DNA of 53,587 nt from JBLHKW01 sp047618565. Its GTDB lineage: Bacteria; Planctomycetota; UBA1135; GCA-002686595. The position numbers and the translations under genes are program-made. Shown here in pieces: positions 35,083 to 44,557 of the stretch. The notes beneath the pieces are model-generated. The model searched no databases and had not been told where the DNA came from. It saw only the letters and a program-made list of their open reading frames with translations. How positions within the stretch are numbered: position 1 is the first letter of the stretch; the number at the start of each line of letters is the position of its first letter. Location of the stretch: positions 1-53,587 of the forward strand of contig JBLHKW010000010.1 in assembly GCA_047618565.1 (NCBI GenBank), in the 5' to 3' direction.

Positions 35083-36552
35083 ATGCGCATTCTCGGCTTC
35101 CTTCTGGTGACGCTGCTCGGGTCGTGCGCCTCCAGCACTTCTAGAGCGAACCTCGACCGCTCCCGCGGCCCGAACCTGATCTTCATCCTGGCGGATGACC
35201 TCGGCTACGGGGAGCTCGGTTGCTACGGCCAAAAGAAGATCCGCACGCCCAACATCGACGCCCTGGCCCGGCAAGGTATGCGCTTCACCCAGGCCTACGC
35301 GGGCGCGCCGGTGTGCGCGCCGTCCCGCTGTGTGCTGTTGACCGGGCGGCATCTGGCGAACGCGGAGATCCGGGGCAACAAGGCCGCGCGGCCGGAAGGC
35401 CAGCATCCGATCAGTGCGGACGTCCCGACCGTTGCGATGATGATGCGCGACGCGGGCTACGCGACGGGGGCGATGGGGAAGTGGGGCCTGGGTCCGGTAG
35501 CGTCCAGCGGGGACCCGAATGACAAGGGCTTCGACCTCTTCTACGGCTACAACTGTCAACGGGAGGCGCACACGTACTACCCGGGTCACCTGTGGCGCAA
35601 CAGGGAGAAGGTCGAGCTCAACGGCGGCGTGCCCGCACCACCGCGCGGGACACAGGAGGCGGGCGACGGGAACTTCAAGCGCTTCTACGGAGCGGACTAC
35701 GCGCCGGACTCGATGCTGGTCGAAGCGCTGGACTTCATTCGCGAGCACGAGCACGAGCCCTTTTTCCTCTACCTGCCCTTCGTCGAGCCGCACGTGGCCA
35801 TGCAACCGCCGGCGGCGTGGGTCGATGCCTATCCGCGCGAGTGGGACGAGGCTCCCTACCTCGGCGACCATGGCTACACGCCACACCCCCGTCCGCGAGC
35901 GGGCTACGCGGCCATGATCAGCGATCTCGACGAACACGTGGGCGCGATCGTAGGGCTGGTCGACGAACTCGAGTTGAGCGAGAACACCCTGATCGTGTTC
36001 ACGTCGGACAATGGGGCCACGCACGACGTGGGCGGGGTCGATACGACCTTCTTCAACTCGGTCGGACCCCTGCGCGGGCGCAAGGGCAGCGTGTATGAGG
36101 GCGGCTTGCGCGTCCCGATGATCGCGCGCTGGCCCGGGGTGGTCGCTGCGGGGTCGACGAGCGAACACCAGACCTGCTTTCAGGACCTGATGGCGACGGT
36201 CGGCGAGCTGACAGGCGTGGATGTCCCGTCCGATTGCGACGGGATCAGCTACCTGCCGACGTTGACGGGCCGCGGTCCGCAGGCGGCTCACGAATACCTC
36301 GTGTGGGAGTTCTACGGATACGGCGGCTTGAAGGCCGTACGCATGGGGGATTGGAAAGCGGTGCAGACCGAGATCCACGAGGGCAACGTCGACATCGAGC
36401 TATACGACCTCGCCACCGACATCGGTGAGTCCCACGACCTGGCAGCCGCTGAGCCCGAGCTCGTCGCGCGTGCCCGTGAGATCTTTGCGACGGACCGAAC
36501 GGCCAGCGAGCTCTTCCCGATGACGGGCTTCGACCCGATTGACGCGGATTGA
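35083..36552 (+). CDS. Lipoprotein sulfatase (arylsulfatase family)
   Basis: A 489-residue type I sulfatase that removes sulfate from an organic ester, probably a marine or algal polysaccharide. A lipoprotein signal (MRILGFLLVTLLGSC) gives Cys15 as lipidation site, placing it on a membrane. NLIFILADDLGYGELGCYG holds the metal-binding Asp pair, and CAPSRCVLLTGRH gives the formylglycine site at Cys78, so maturation by an FGE-type enzyme is needed. FTSDNGATHDVGG supplies the second metal-binding Asp/Asn pair. The start at 35083 is chosen for the signal peptide; the open frame extends to 34954. No maturase or porin gene is beside it. Confidence 0.92.
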   Translation: MRILGFLLVTLLGSCASSTSRANLDRSRGPNLIFILADDLGYGELGCYGQKKIRTPNIDALARQGMRFTQAYAGAPVCAPSRCVLLTGRHLANAEIRGNKAARPEGQHPISADVPTVAMMMRDAGYATGAMGKWGLGPVASSGDPNDKGFDLFYGYNCQREAHTYYPGHLWRNREKVELNGGVPAPPRGTQEAGDGNFKRFYGADYAPDSMLVEALDFIREHEHEPFFLYLPFVEPHVAMQPPAAWVDAYPREWDEAPYLGDHGYTPHPRPRAGYAAMISDLDEHVGAIVGLVDELELSENTLIVFTSDNGATHDVGGVDTTFFNSVGPLRGRKGSVYEGGLRVPMIARWPGVVAAGSTSEHQTCFQDLMATVGELTGVDVPSDCDGISYLPTLTGRGPQAAHEYLVWEFYGYGGLKAVRMGDWKAVQTEIHEGNVDIELYDLATDIGESHDLAAAEPELVARAREIFATDRTASELFPMTGFDPIDAD

Positions 36553-36648
36553 CGCGCGCACCCTTGCGTGCTCGCCAACCAGCGCCGGTCGCAGTACGCG
36601 ACCGGGTCGACGACAGGCAGCGAGGGACTGGTTCGCGAGCACACCGAT

Positions 36649-36680
36649 CCAGGATCAGACTGATGCGAGATCGATCCTGG
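36649..36680. terminator. Possible bidirectional terminator hairpin
   Basis: A perfect 8-bp inverted repeat (CCAGGATC / GATCCTGG) with a 16-nt loop between the convergent sulfatase and glycosyltransferase genes. No T tract. Three near-identical 10-12-bp units based on CTCAGTAATG follow at 36681-36712. Confidence 0.35.
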
Positions 36681-36734
36681 CTCAGTAATGCTCACAGTAA
36701 TGCTCAGTAATGGGCCCGACCTTCCGAGCGTCGT

Positions 36735-38330
36735 CTACTGGCGTGAACGACGCTCGTAGAAGATGACAGGCCCGACGCTTGTGAACAACGCAAAGTGGTC
36801 TTCCAGGTACTGGGCGAGAGTCGGCGTGTAGAGCGGAAAGCGCCGTTCCTCATCCCCATCCTGGGGCGCACTGTCGTTCACGAGAACGAGGATGTTCACG
36901 CCGGCGGCCTCGAGGTCGGTGATGATCTCCCGCTGGACCCCAGGGTCCGATACGAATCCGGGCCAGGTGCTGTCGTGCCGGGTCGGGTTCACGCGTCCGC
37001 TCATGACGTAGAGCATGGACGCGTGGGGCGCCACGAAGATCGGCTCACCCGGGACTGTCCGCTCTCGCAGGATTCGCAAGACTTCACGAAAGCGCTGCGC
37101 CTTGTCGCTGCGCAAGATGACCGGTGCTCCGGGCTCATCGAGGCGCTCGCCATGTTGCACAGCTCGATAGGTAGCCATACCCGTCGCGGCCCCCCGGGCG
37201 AGCAGGCCGATGGCCCAGATGCCGATGAGGGGCACGAGCAACAGGCGCCGCACAGTCTTCGCGCGCTCGGCTCGCCACAGCCAGCCGGTCAGATACGCGA
37301 GCATCAGAGCCGAGACTGGCAGCACTTGTCGGAGATGTGGAACTCCCGAGCGAGCCATGAACACCGAGTGGGTGAGCAAGGCCATGGCGGCCCACTGAGC
37401 CAAGACGATGTGTCGACGTTGAAGTCGTCGGCGCGCAGCGGCGATTCCCACGGCGGCCGTGCTGCCGAGGACCATGACGATGGGAAAGTAGTAGAGCGAA
37501 GCCACGAGCCTGCCCGGCCCCCACACGATCGCCGCGATCGGAGGGAACGGCAGCTCCATGGCGACGTTGCCTCGCAACCCGAGCAGAACGAGCTGGTCGA
37601 AGACCTCCCCGGGGGCCCCCTGGGACACCAGCACTCCCACGACAGGAACCCAGACCACGGCGATGCCCGCGGCGAGCATGAGCCAGCTCCTGGCCAGGTC
37701 TCGCAGTATCGGTCGCCGCAATTCGGAACCTGCCTGCGGGCAGACTTCGACCGCCAGCAGACTCGCCAGCGCGACGATCGTCGCGTAGGCCGCCACCTCC
37801 TGCCTCAACAACCCGACCAGCCCCAACCCGATTCCAACGGCGAACGTCCGGCGCGAGCCAGGGTTCGACGATACGAGTCGCTGGCAAAGCCAGACCGCCA
37901 CCATCAGTGATAACGGCACGAACATCTTGTGGTACGGGGCGCGGAGAAGGACCGGGAGCAGCCCGCACCACAACGCAGCCCAGCGCGGAACGAGCGGTCG
38001 CGCGATCAGGAAAGTCAACACCGCCACGATCGCCAGCTCGGCCAGCGCCACCCCACGCATGACGACGACGCTCTCTCCAAAAAGCCGAAAGAACGGGACC
38101 AAGCTCCAGAAAACTCCCGGCGAATAGCTTCTGACCACGTCCCGGTACAACGTCTCCCCCGCGAGGATCCGCTGCACCCCACTCACCAGCCAACCTTCGT
38201 CGCCCAGGATCAGATTCCAGCGGATCACCGGCGCCCAGAGAATGACCGTGAAGATGGCCAGCGATAGAGCGATGCAAACGTCCGCGCGCCTCGGCGAAGT
38301 GGCAGGTAGGTCAAGCGTGTCGGGGGTCAC
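36735..38330 (-). CDS. GT-C type membrane glycosyltransferase-like protein
   Basis: A 531-residue polytopic membrane protein with some 11-12 helices and a soluble C-terminal domain from about residue 410. The first outer loop has the acidic motif WNLILGDEGWLVSGVQRIL, and SYSPGVFWSLVPFF follows, the layout of GT39/PMT and ArnT type enzymes that transfer a sugar from a polyprenyl phosphate. The C-terminal domain (EVLRILRERTVPGEPIFVAP and ITDLEAAGVNILVLVND) is also usual in this group. Start is GTG at 38330. Donor and acceptor are unknown. Confidence 0.8.
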   Translation of the reverse strand: MTPDTLDLPATSPRRADVCIALSLAIFTVILWAPVIRWNLILGDEGWLVSGVQRILAGETLYRDVVRSYSPGVFWSLVPFFRLFGESVVVMRGVALAELAIVAVLTFLIARPLVPRWAALWCGLLPVLLRAPYHKMFVPLSLMVAVWLCQRLVSSNPGSRRTFAVGIGLGLVGLLRQEVAAYATIVALASLLAVEVCPQAGSELRRPILRDLARSWLMLAAGIAVVWVPVVGVLVSQGAPGEVFDQLVLLGLRGNVAMELPFPPIAAIVWGPGRLVASLYYFPIVMVLGSTAAVGIAAARRRLQRRHIVLAQWAAMALLTHSVFMARSGVPHLRQVLPVSALMLAYLTGWLWRAERAKTVRRLLLVPLIGIWAIGLLARGAATGMATYRAVQHGERLDEPGAPVILRSDKAQRFREVLRILRERTVPGEPIFVAPHASMLYVMSGRVNPTRHDSTWPGFVSDPGVQREIITDLEAAGVNILVLVNDSAPQDGDEERRFPLYTPTLAQYLEDHFALFTSVGPVIFYERRSRQ

Positions 38331-38530
38331 GGAGAGATGATACCGGGTGAATGGCGATACGGAACCAGGTCAATCATTACACACCGCGCCGGTGGATCGC
38401 CGTGACGCGACCTCTGGGCGTGCGGCGACGAACCCCCGGTGGGCTGCGTCGCCGATGGCAAGGGGTGCGATGCCCTGTAACGTAGGTCACGGACCGCGAT
38501 GGTGGGCTGGGTGGCCCCGACGGGTCCGGG

Positions 38531-40994
38531 TCAGTACGCGGCGCCCGTCAGGTACGTCCAGTACGAGACGATCAGGAAGGGCTTCACGCCCGGGTCGAGG
38601 GATGTCGGGAGGTTGTTCGCATCCGCGTTGACCCAGTGCTGGTGCACGGTCAGCCCTAAGTTGAAGCTGTAATCGTCGTAGTCCTCGGTGGTCGCCGATA
38701 TCGCCGACCACACCTCCGTAGACCGTGGCTTCGCTTACCGAGATCGAATACATGTCCGACTCAGAGATCGAGAAGCTGCCACCTACCGTGGCGCCACCGG
38801 CCTTGGACTCGGACTCGACGCCGGCGGACAGGGTGCGCTGTTGATCGCTCGTGTTATCCGTCTCGAACCCGATCGCGATAGTGCTGACGCTGCTGCCCTG
38901 GCCGCTGGGGAGCACAGAGGTGCTCCAGCTGAACAGGGGGTCCATGTAGGCGGCATGCTCCAGGCGGTCGCGGTAGCTGGCCGGGTCGCCGATGGTGTGC
39001 GGGAAGAGTTGCGTCGGAAGAACGCTCTCGGCAGTGACGCCGGCGTTGAAAAAGAGCACGGTCCACTTGTAGATGTCGGTGTCCACGGGGCGGTCGATGG
39101 TGAAGTAGGCTCCGATCAGCGCCGGGTCCGGCGCGTAGACGATCTCGTACTCATAGGAGCGGCACAGCGTGGCCTGGAAGATGATAACGTCACTGTCGTA
39201 GGCGCCACCGAAACCCTGCACGAGGGTCGTGCGCGTGGTATCGATCGCGTTCTCTTCGAAGGCACGCTCGACGGTGCCCTTGACCGAGGCACTGAACAGC
39301 CTGGACAGGTCCTCGACCTCGTACCCGATCGACACGGAGACGGACGTGGCATTCGTGACGCCGACGCTCTCGGAGGAGCTGGTGCTCGTGAAGTAGGACG
39401 TCGACGAGTTGTCGCGGTTCTGATCGATACCACTCTTGGTCGGCGCCGCGGTCAAGAGCACCAGCGGGATCGGACCAGCCACCACGAGCAAGTGGCGAAC
39501 GTGGAAGCCGTCTGAATCGAAGTCACCGGCAGCCAGAACGGGCTCGACCCTGTCCCCGGCGACGCCGAGGTATTGAAGAGGCTCCCAGTGCACGACTCAC
39601 GTCGAGCTGGTTCCATCGTAGTCGTAGTCGATGTGACCAACCTGGACCGTCTTTTCGAGGCTCGGGTTGCCATTTGCGAGGGAGAGGTACAGGTCCTCGT
39701 AAACATCTGCATCCGTGTCCCCGGCGGTGATCGAACAGGTCAGGCTGATGTCGTTTGGTCCTACGTTGATCCACGCGGGGTTCGGGTCCCACTGGCCCCT
39801 ACCCAGGAACTACTCGTTGCAGAAGACCCGATAGCCGGTCGAGCCCTGGATCATGACAGCCAGTTCATCGCGCCCGTCCGCATTGCGGTCCACCGTGGTG
39901 ATGCCCCAGAACTCGCGCCAGTACCTGCGCGCATTGGTGAATTCCCTGCGCGCTCCCATGAGCGTCCAGCCGGTTCAGTTGAAACCGTACAGGGCCACGC
40001 TGAGCCGGTTGCTCGAACAAATGTTCACATCGAGGACTCCGAGTTCGTCCATGCCGTCTCCGTCGAAATCACCGACCGTTACCTTGCCGCGATCCCATGC
40101 CAGGTATTGCCAACCGCTCAGCTGCGCGAAGGACCCGAGCGCGTCGTCGAAGGTGCGCACCGCCATGCGGTCGTAGGACGTCGTATCGCCCTGGAGCTCG
40201 ATGACGACCTCGCCGCGCCCATTCCCGTCGATGTCTGCCGCGTAGGCACGCATGTCGGCATGGTTCTGGTTGCGCAGGTGGCTGAACAGCTTAACGGATC
40301 CGGCCTGCGGGTCGTCGAAGACGCGCAGCCGTGCCGAGACCACTCCCGACTCGTGGAAGCGCTTGCTCCGCCCGACGAGCAGGATCTCGTCCAGCTCGTC
40401 ATCGTCCACGTTGCCAAGTTCGATGTGCGCGTCCTTGGCAACGTAGGTCGATGGGTTGACGGTGAATAGCTCGGTAAGCGTGTAGGTGCCGTCGGCTGCG
40501 CGATCCGCCCCGATGACACGCATGTTGGCGCCGCCGAAGAGAATCTCGACCGCGACGAACTCCTCGGCCACGTCGTCATCGAGCTGGCCGCTCGCGACGC
40601 TGCGGATGTTGGCTGTCGCACCGAACAGCGATCGGCTGCCGAAGACCTCCGAGTAGCCGCTGCCGGGGTCCTCCTGGATCCAGTCTGTAGAGGGCGAGAG
40701 ACTGCTGTTCGGCACGACGACCGCAAGCTCCTTGCGCAGGGTCAACAGGGTCTCGTCCGCCGCGAAGGGCTGGAATGCAGGCGGCTGATCAGGGACGTAG
40801 TCGAAGTCATCCACGTCGAGCCCGCCCCGGTTGAGCCCGCCGGGGTAAGTGACGATCCCACCGCCGGGCCGCGGGCGATTGCCCATCTGGGTCGTCGAGC
40901 CCCCGGACAGGGACACGCGTTGGGCGTCAGCCTGCGGGCTGAGGACACTAAGGGCTAAAAGGGCGATCAGGGGCGTCTGGAACGGGACCTGCAT
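38531..40994 (-). pseudogene. FG-GAP/VCBS-repeat secreted protein, broken by three stops and a frameshift
   Basis: Starts at ATG 40994 with a signal peptide (ending QADAQ) and reads in one frame through FG-GAP-like blocks (GNVDDDELDEILLVGR, YAADIDGNGRGEVVIEL, VGDFDGDGMDELGVLDV). In that frame stops occur at 39977 (TGA), 39812 (TAG) and 39599 (TGA), but coding sense continues past each: TVDRNADGRDELAVMIQG, AGDTDADVYEDLYLSLANG, then AAGDFDSDGFHV and a Ser/Thr-rich beta domain. Near 38705 the frame shifts from ATVYGGV to WSAISATTEDYDDYSFNLG and ends TGAAY at 38531. All three stops fit C-to-T change of CGA or CAG codons. Function before decay: secreted, calcium-binding beta-propeller plus a second domain I cannot name. 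Confidence 0.8.
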
Positions 40995-41270
40995 GACATT
41001 CTCCGGGTTGATTGGGATGGATCGTGGTCACGATCTCGGCTTCGATGGACCCCGCGCCAACCGTCGATCAAGTCCGCAGCTTTTCCCCGAAGATTGTCTC
41101 GGAGGTAGAAGTACGGAGCCGAGCTCCGCCCCCCCACCTTCGATCCCGGCTCCCGGTGCCCTACCGAGAACGGACTCTCCGCCACGCCCGCGCGTCCACA
41201 TTTACGCACAGCCCCCGATCACCACGGCATCATCCGGAATACCGAGCCAGGCACCGTAATCTCCGGTGCG

Positions 41271-42623
41271 CTAGCGTTCTTCGATCTCGGTGCGCAGAGC
41301 TGCGAGCTTGGCAGCATCGAGCCAGCGTCCGTTGATCGCCACGCCGCTCGGGCGTCGCAGAGTCGCTGGGTCCTTTAGTGGGTTCTTCTCGACGAGCACG
41401 AGATCGGCTCGCGCGCCGACTTCGAGGGTACCTATGTTGAGACCCAGAAAACGCCCGACGTTTGTGGTGCCGCTCGCGATCGCGGCGTGGTGGCTGAGGC
41501 CCGCTTCGATCAAGAGTGCCAGTTCGTCGTGCACGGCGAAGCCCGGCAGGACGAATGGGTTGCCGGTGTCCGTGCCGAGCAGGAGGCCTGCGCCGGATTG
41601 GTGCAGAGCGCGTACGACAGCCAGGCGGTTCTCGCGTCGACAGGCACGCTCGTCGGCGGGGAGGTCGTTCGCCTCTTCATAGGGCTGACCGAAAGCCATG
41701 CGCCGCAGGGTGCTTGGCACGAGGGAGATCTCATCCCGCTCCAGGAAGGCGCGTGTTTCGGCTGCGGAGAGTTCCTGGCCTTCCCACATGACCAGGGTCG
41801 GAGTGTTCCACACATGCGCGGAGGCCGTGCGGGTGCACAGGTCGCTGAGGAGTCTGGCGTCGAGATCGAAGGCCCAGCTCGGAAATGCGGTCGATGAGGG
41901 CGCGTGCATGGCGGCCGGGTAACCCCACAGGTGCTCGATCGAGTGTTGCCCGGCGGCCAGCACCTGATCGAGGCCCACGGCCCGCGGGACATGCCCCACC
42001 ACCTCCAGCTCGAACTCCGTGGCGATGGCGACGACCGCTTCGTAGATCTCCGGCGTCAGGCGATTGTAGACCTTGATGAAGTCGTAGCCGGCCTCTGCCT
42101 GCTCCTCGATCGCCAGGAAGGCGTCGTCGATGCTCGCGAGTTCCGCGCTGCCCGGGAGCTGGGCTGGAAACCCATCGAGGATCGCACCGCAGGTGAGCAT
42201 GTTGGGCCCGATGCGGTCGCCCGATTCGATCTCGGCACGCCAGCGCAGGTGATCCGGGTTGCCCCACATGTTGCGCACGGTGGTCACGCCGTTGATGACA
42301 TAGAGCGGCAGCTCATCCGCGGACATCACGTGCACGTGCATGTCAATGAGTCCCGGTGCCAGAAACCGGCCGTTGCCAGGAATCTCGAGTGCGTCCTCGG
42401 GCGTGTCAGCCTCGGCTGCGGGACCTATCCAGGTGATCTGGCCTGCGCGCACGAGGACCGTCTGGTTCGATAGCACGCGGTCGGTGTCCATCGGAAGCAC
42501 GTCGACATCGATGAACGCCAGTGACTGATCGGCGCGGGTCTCGGTAAGGGCCGAAACGGCAAGCCCCCCGCTTCCGAGGTTCGATGCGATGGCGAGCGGG
42601 ATCAAACAGGCGTAGAGCGGCAT
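41271..42623 (-). CDS. Secreted metal-dependent amidohydrolase
   Basis: A 450-residue TIM-barrel hydrolase of the imidazolonepropionase/prolidase-like group. A signal peptide or membrane anchor opens it (MPLYACLIPLAIASNLGSGG). Metal ligands: HVHV at 96-99, the IKVYNRLT strand with the Lys that may be carboxylated, GHVPRAVGL and SIEHLWG for the two further His, and GTDTGNPF for the Asp. The final beta domain (GTLEVGARADLVLVEKNPL) is standard. The substrate is unknown; close groups act on dipeptides or cyclic amides. Confidence 0.9.
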   Translation of the reverse strand: MPLYACLIPLAIASNLGSGGLAVSALTETRADQSLAFIDVDVLPMDTDRVLSNQTVLVRAGQITWIGPAAEADTPEDALEIPGNGRFLAPGLIDMHVHVMSADELPLYVINGVTTVRNMWGNPDHLRWRAEIESGDRIGPNMLTCGAILDGFPAQLPGSAELASIDDAFLAIEEQAEAGYDFIKVYNRLTPEIYEAVVAIATEFELEVVGHVPRAVGLDQVLAAGQHSIEHLWGYPAAMHAPSSTAFPSWAFDLDARLLSDLCTRTASAHVWNTPTLVMWEGQELSAAETRAFLERDEISLVPSTLRRMAFGQPYEEANDLPADERACRRENRLAVVRALHQSGAGLLLGTDTGNPFVLPGFAVHDELALLIEAGLSHHAAIASGTTNVGRFLGLNIGTLEVGARADLVLVEKNPLKDPATLRRPSGVAINGRWLDAAKLAALRTEIEER

Positions 42624-42725
42624 GAGGATGTGAGGCGCCGGGAAAGGGTGACGTCGGGTTCAGCTCGAACCTGAGGGCCCCTGCGGGCCAGCGCTACCGA
42701 TATTCCGCGACGTCACGGAAGCAGG

Positions 42726-44168
42726 TCAATGTGCGCCGATGGCCTTCAGCACCTCGCGTGTCATGTCCCAGCGATCGAATCCCTGGCGGCCGTGGTCGAG
42801 TCCGCGGCGGACGATGACCACATCGTGTGACGGTACGACCACGACGAACTGCCCGCGGTTGCCGGCTGTCGCGTACGCATCGTGCGGGACGTCGTCTCGG
42901 TCATCGGGAACGAGCCACCACTGAGCGCCGTAGAAGTTGCCGCGCTCGGCGGTCGAAGGTGCCGGTGTACGCACGAAGTCGACCCATTGCTCCGAGATCA
43001 AGCGCTCACCCTCCCACTCGCCGCCGTTCAGGTAGAGCAGTCCGAAGCGGGCGAGATCGCGGGCGTTGGAGTAGACCTGGCTGCTGAGAATGAAATCTCC
43101 GAAGCGGTCGGTGCTCAGCAGCGTGCTGCGCATCCCGATCCGATCCAGCAACGCGCTGCGGGGGTAATCGTGATAGGCCGCCTCACTCCCGAGCGCCTGC
43201 TTCATGGCGTAGACGGCGAGCAAGGTGTCGTAGTTCTCGTAGTCCCAGAAGGTGCCAGGTTCTCGAATCAGCGCCCGCCGCCGCGCCCCGACAGCCGAAC
43301 TCGCGCCGGCCCAGTAGGCCAGTCCGGAGCCCGTCGAGTACTCCAGGCCAAAACTGTCCACGGGATAGAGACCGCTCGACATGTTCAGGACGTGGCGCAG
43401 GGTGATATTGCGTCGTGGATCCGTCTCCGTCGATGGGAGGCGCGGAAGCCAATCGATACCGAGCGGCTCGTCGAGCTGCATGCGGCCGTTCTCCACGAGC
43501 ATCCCGAAGAGTGTGACAGCGATGCTCTTCGCGGTGGACCAGGTGCGCGTGCGTGTCGTCATATCCACGCCGGGCGCGTAGCGTTCATGGATGATGTCGC
43601 CGCGCTGCAAGACGATGAAGCTCAAGGTGACCTGCTCGGGCGTGGGACGCTCGAAGGCCCAGTCCGAAGCGGCCTGCAGTGCCACCGGATCGACATCCGG
43701 TGACAACGATCTGACGGCGAGCAGGTCGCCGTTTGGCCAGGCGAGCGTTGCCGCATCACCGGCGACCGGTGGACGGCTGAGCTTCGGCAGCGTGTCGATA
43801 TGGTCGAATGTCTGATCGGGCGCCAGGACCACGGCTCCGAGGCCCTCACGGAAGGCGGCACGCATCACGGGGCCGGAAGTTCCGCCGCCAACCGCGACGC
43901 CCCTGCGCTCCACATCGATCACGTAGTCGCCGCCATCGACGCTGCCGACCAGCTCGCTGAGGTACGCCAGTTCCTGCGCGAAGACCTGGTCGAGAGTGCG
44001 CTCCGAGGTGAAGAGGCCGTTGCACATGAGCACGGCCTGCACACCGTTGCGAACCATCTCGCGGTTAGCCTGGAAGTAGTCAAAACTCTCCCGCTGCTGC
44101 TCCTGCGAGTAGCCGGACGTGAACGGAGATACCAGGGCGATGACGCCAGCAGCGAGGAGTCGTTTCAT
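42726..44168 (-). CDS. Serine hydrolase, beta-lactamase (class C) family
   Basis: A 480-residue exported enzyme (signal peptide to about residue 22). The active-site SxxK is STAK at 211-214 and the YxN motif is Y309-E-N311 in DYENYDTLL. The third motif is likely in the AGNRGQFVVVVPSHDVVIV region. A 150-residue N-terminal domain precedes the catalytic fold, as in 6-aminohexanoate-dimer-hydrolase-like and esterase relatives. The ATG lies only 12 bp from the repeat element copy B, which therefore occupies its promoter region. Confidence 0.9.
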   Translation of the reverse strand: MKRLLAAGVIALVSPFTSGYSQEQQRESFDYFQANREMVRNGVQAVLMCNGLFTSERTLDQVFAQELAYLSELVGSVDGGDYVIDVERRGVAVGGGTSGPVMRAAFREGLGAVVLAPDQTFDHIDTLPKLSRPPVAGDAATLAWPNGDLLAVRSLSPDVDPVALQAASDWAFERPTPEQVTLSFIVLQRGDIIHERYAPGVDMTTRTRTWSTAKSIAVTLFGMLVENGRMQLDEPLGIDWLPRLPSTETDPRRNITLRHVLNMSSGLYPVDSFGLEYSTGSGLAYWAGASSAVGARRRALIREPGTFWDYENYDTLLAVYAMKQALGSEAAYHDYPRSALLDRIGMRSTLLSTDRFGDFILSSQVYSNARDLARFGLLYLNGGEWEGERLISEQWVDFVRTPAPSTAERGNFYGAQWWLVPDDRDDVPHDAYATAGNRGQFVVVVPSHDVVIVRRGLDHGRQGFDRWDMTREVLKAIGAH

Positions 44169-44179
44169 GAGACGGATTC

Positions 44180-44433
44180 TAGCAGACCGTGGTGGAAGTC
44201 ACGGCGGGCTCGAAGCCGTCAGGATTCGATCTGGCAAGGCGCGCTGACGACGCGTATTCGTAGATACTCGGAGGAAGCGCAACGCCGCCAGGGCGGAGCC
44301 TGGCGGATTTGAGCGGGTCGTGAGTTTCACCACGGGCTGCTAGCCCGAATAATTCATGAAGACGCGGCCCAAACGCGACGACCGGCCGGCTTCGCCGTCG
44401 ATTCGGCTCGCGCTTCATGAATTATCCGGGCTA
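44180..44433. repeat. Double-hairpin repeat element, copy B
   Basis: First palindrome: 24-bp arms at 44180-44203 and 44319-44342 (three mismatches) around a 115-bp core at 44204-44318. The core is the reverse complement of the core of copy A with three differences that I count. Second palindrome: arms 44341-44360 and 44414-44433 around a longer loop. In both copies the second palindrome is on the right and its loop starts with ACGCGG, so only the first core is inverted. It lies between divergent serine hydrolase genes. Confidence 0.88.
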
Positions 44434-44495
44434 GCGGTGCCTGCTCTGGATGTGCGGCGAGGAACCGGGTTCCGTATCTTGCATTTCGATGTAAC

Positions 44496-44537
44496 GGCTA
44501 TCCGTCAGCTCGCGTATTCGCGAGCTGACGGATAGCC
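44496..44537. repeat. Perfect 19-bp inverted repeat upstream of serine hydrolase
   Basis: Arms at 44496-44514 and 44519-44537 are exact complements with a TATT loop, ending 20 bp before the ATG at 44558. There is no T tract, so it is not a standard terminator. It could be a very stable 5' leader hairpin affecting translation or another foldback repeat. Confidence 0.85.
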
Positions 44538-44557
44538 ATCCAATCCACGGTTCTGCC

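Noticed and set aside
36681..36712. Three near-identical CTCAGTAATG units
   Set aside because: Too few and too short to call a regulatory iteron or CRISPR; probably a local slippage repeat between convergent genes.
38531..40994. Stop-codon reassignment or selenocysteine-type read-through
   Set aside because: Other genes in the window end normally at TGA and TAG, no insertion-element hairpin was recognised after the stops, the gene also has a frameshift, and one stop is TAG.
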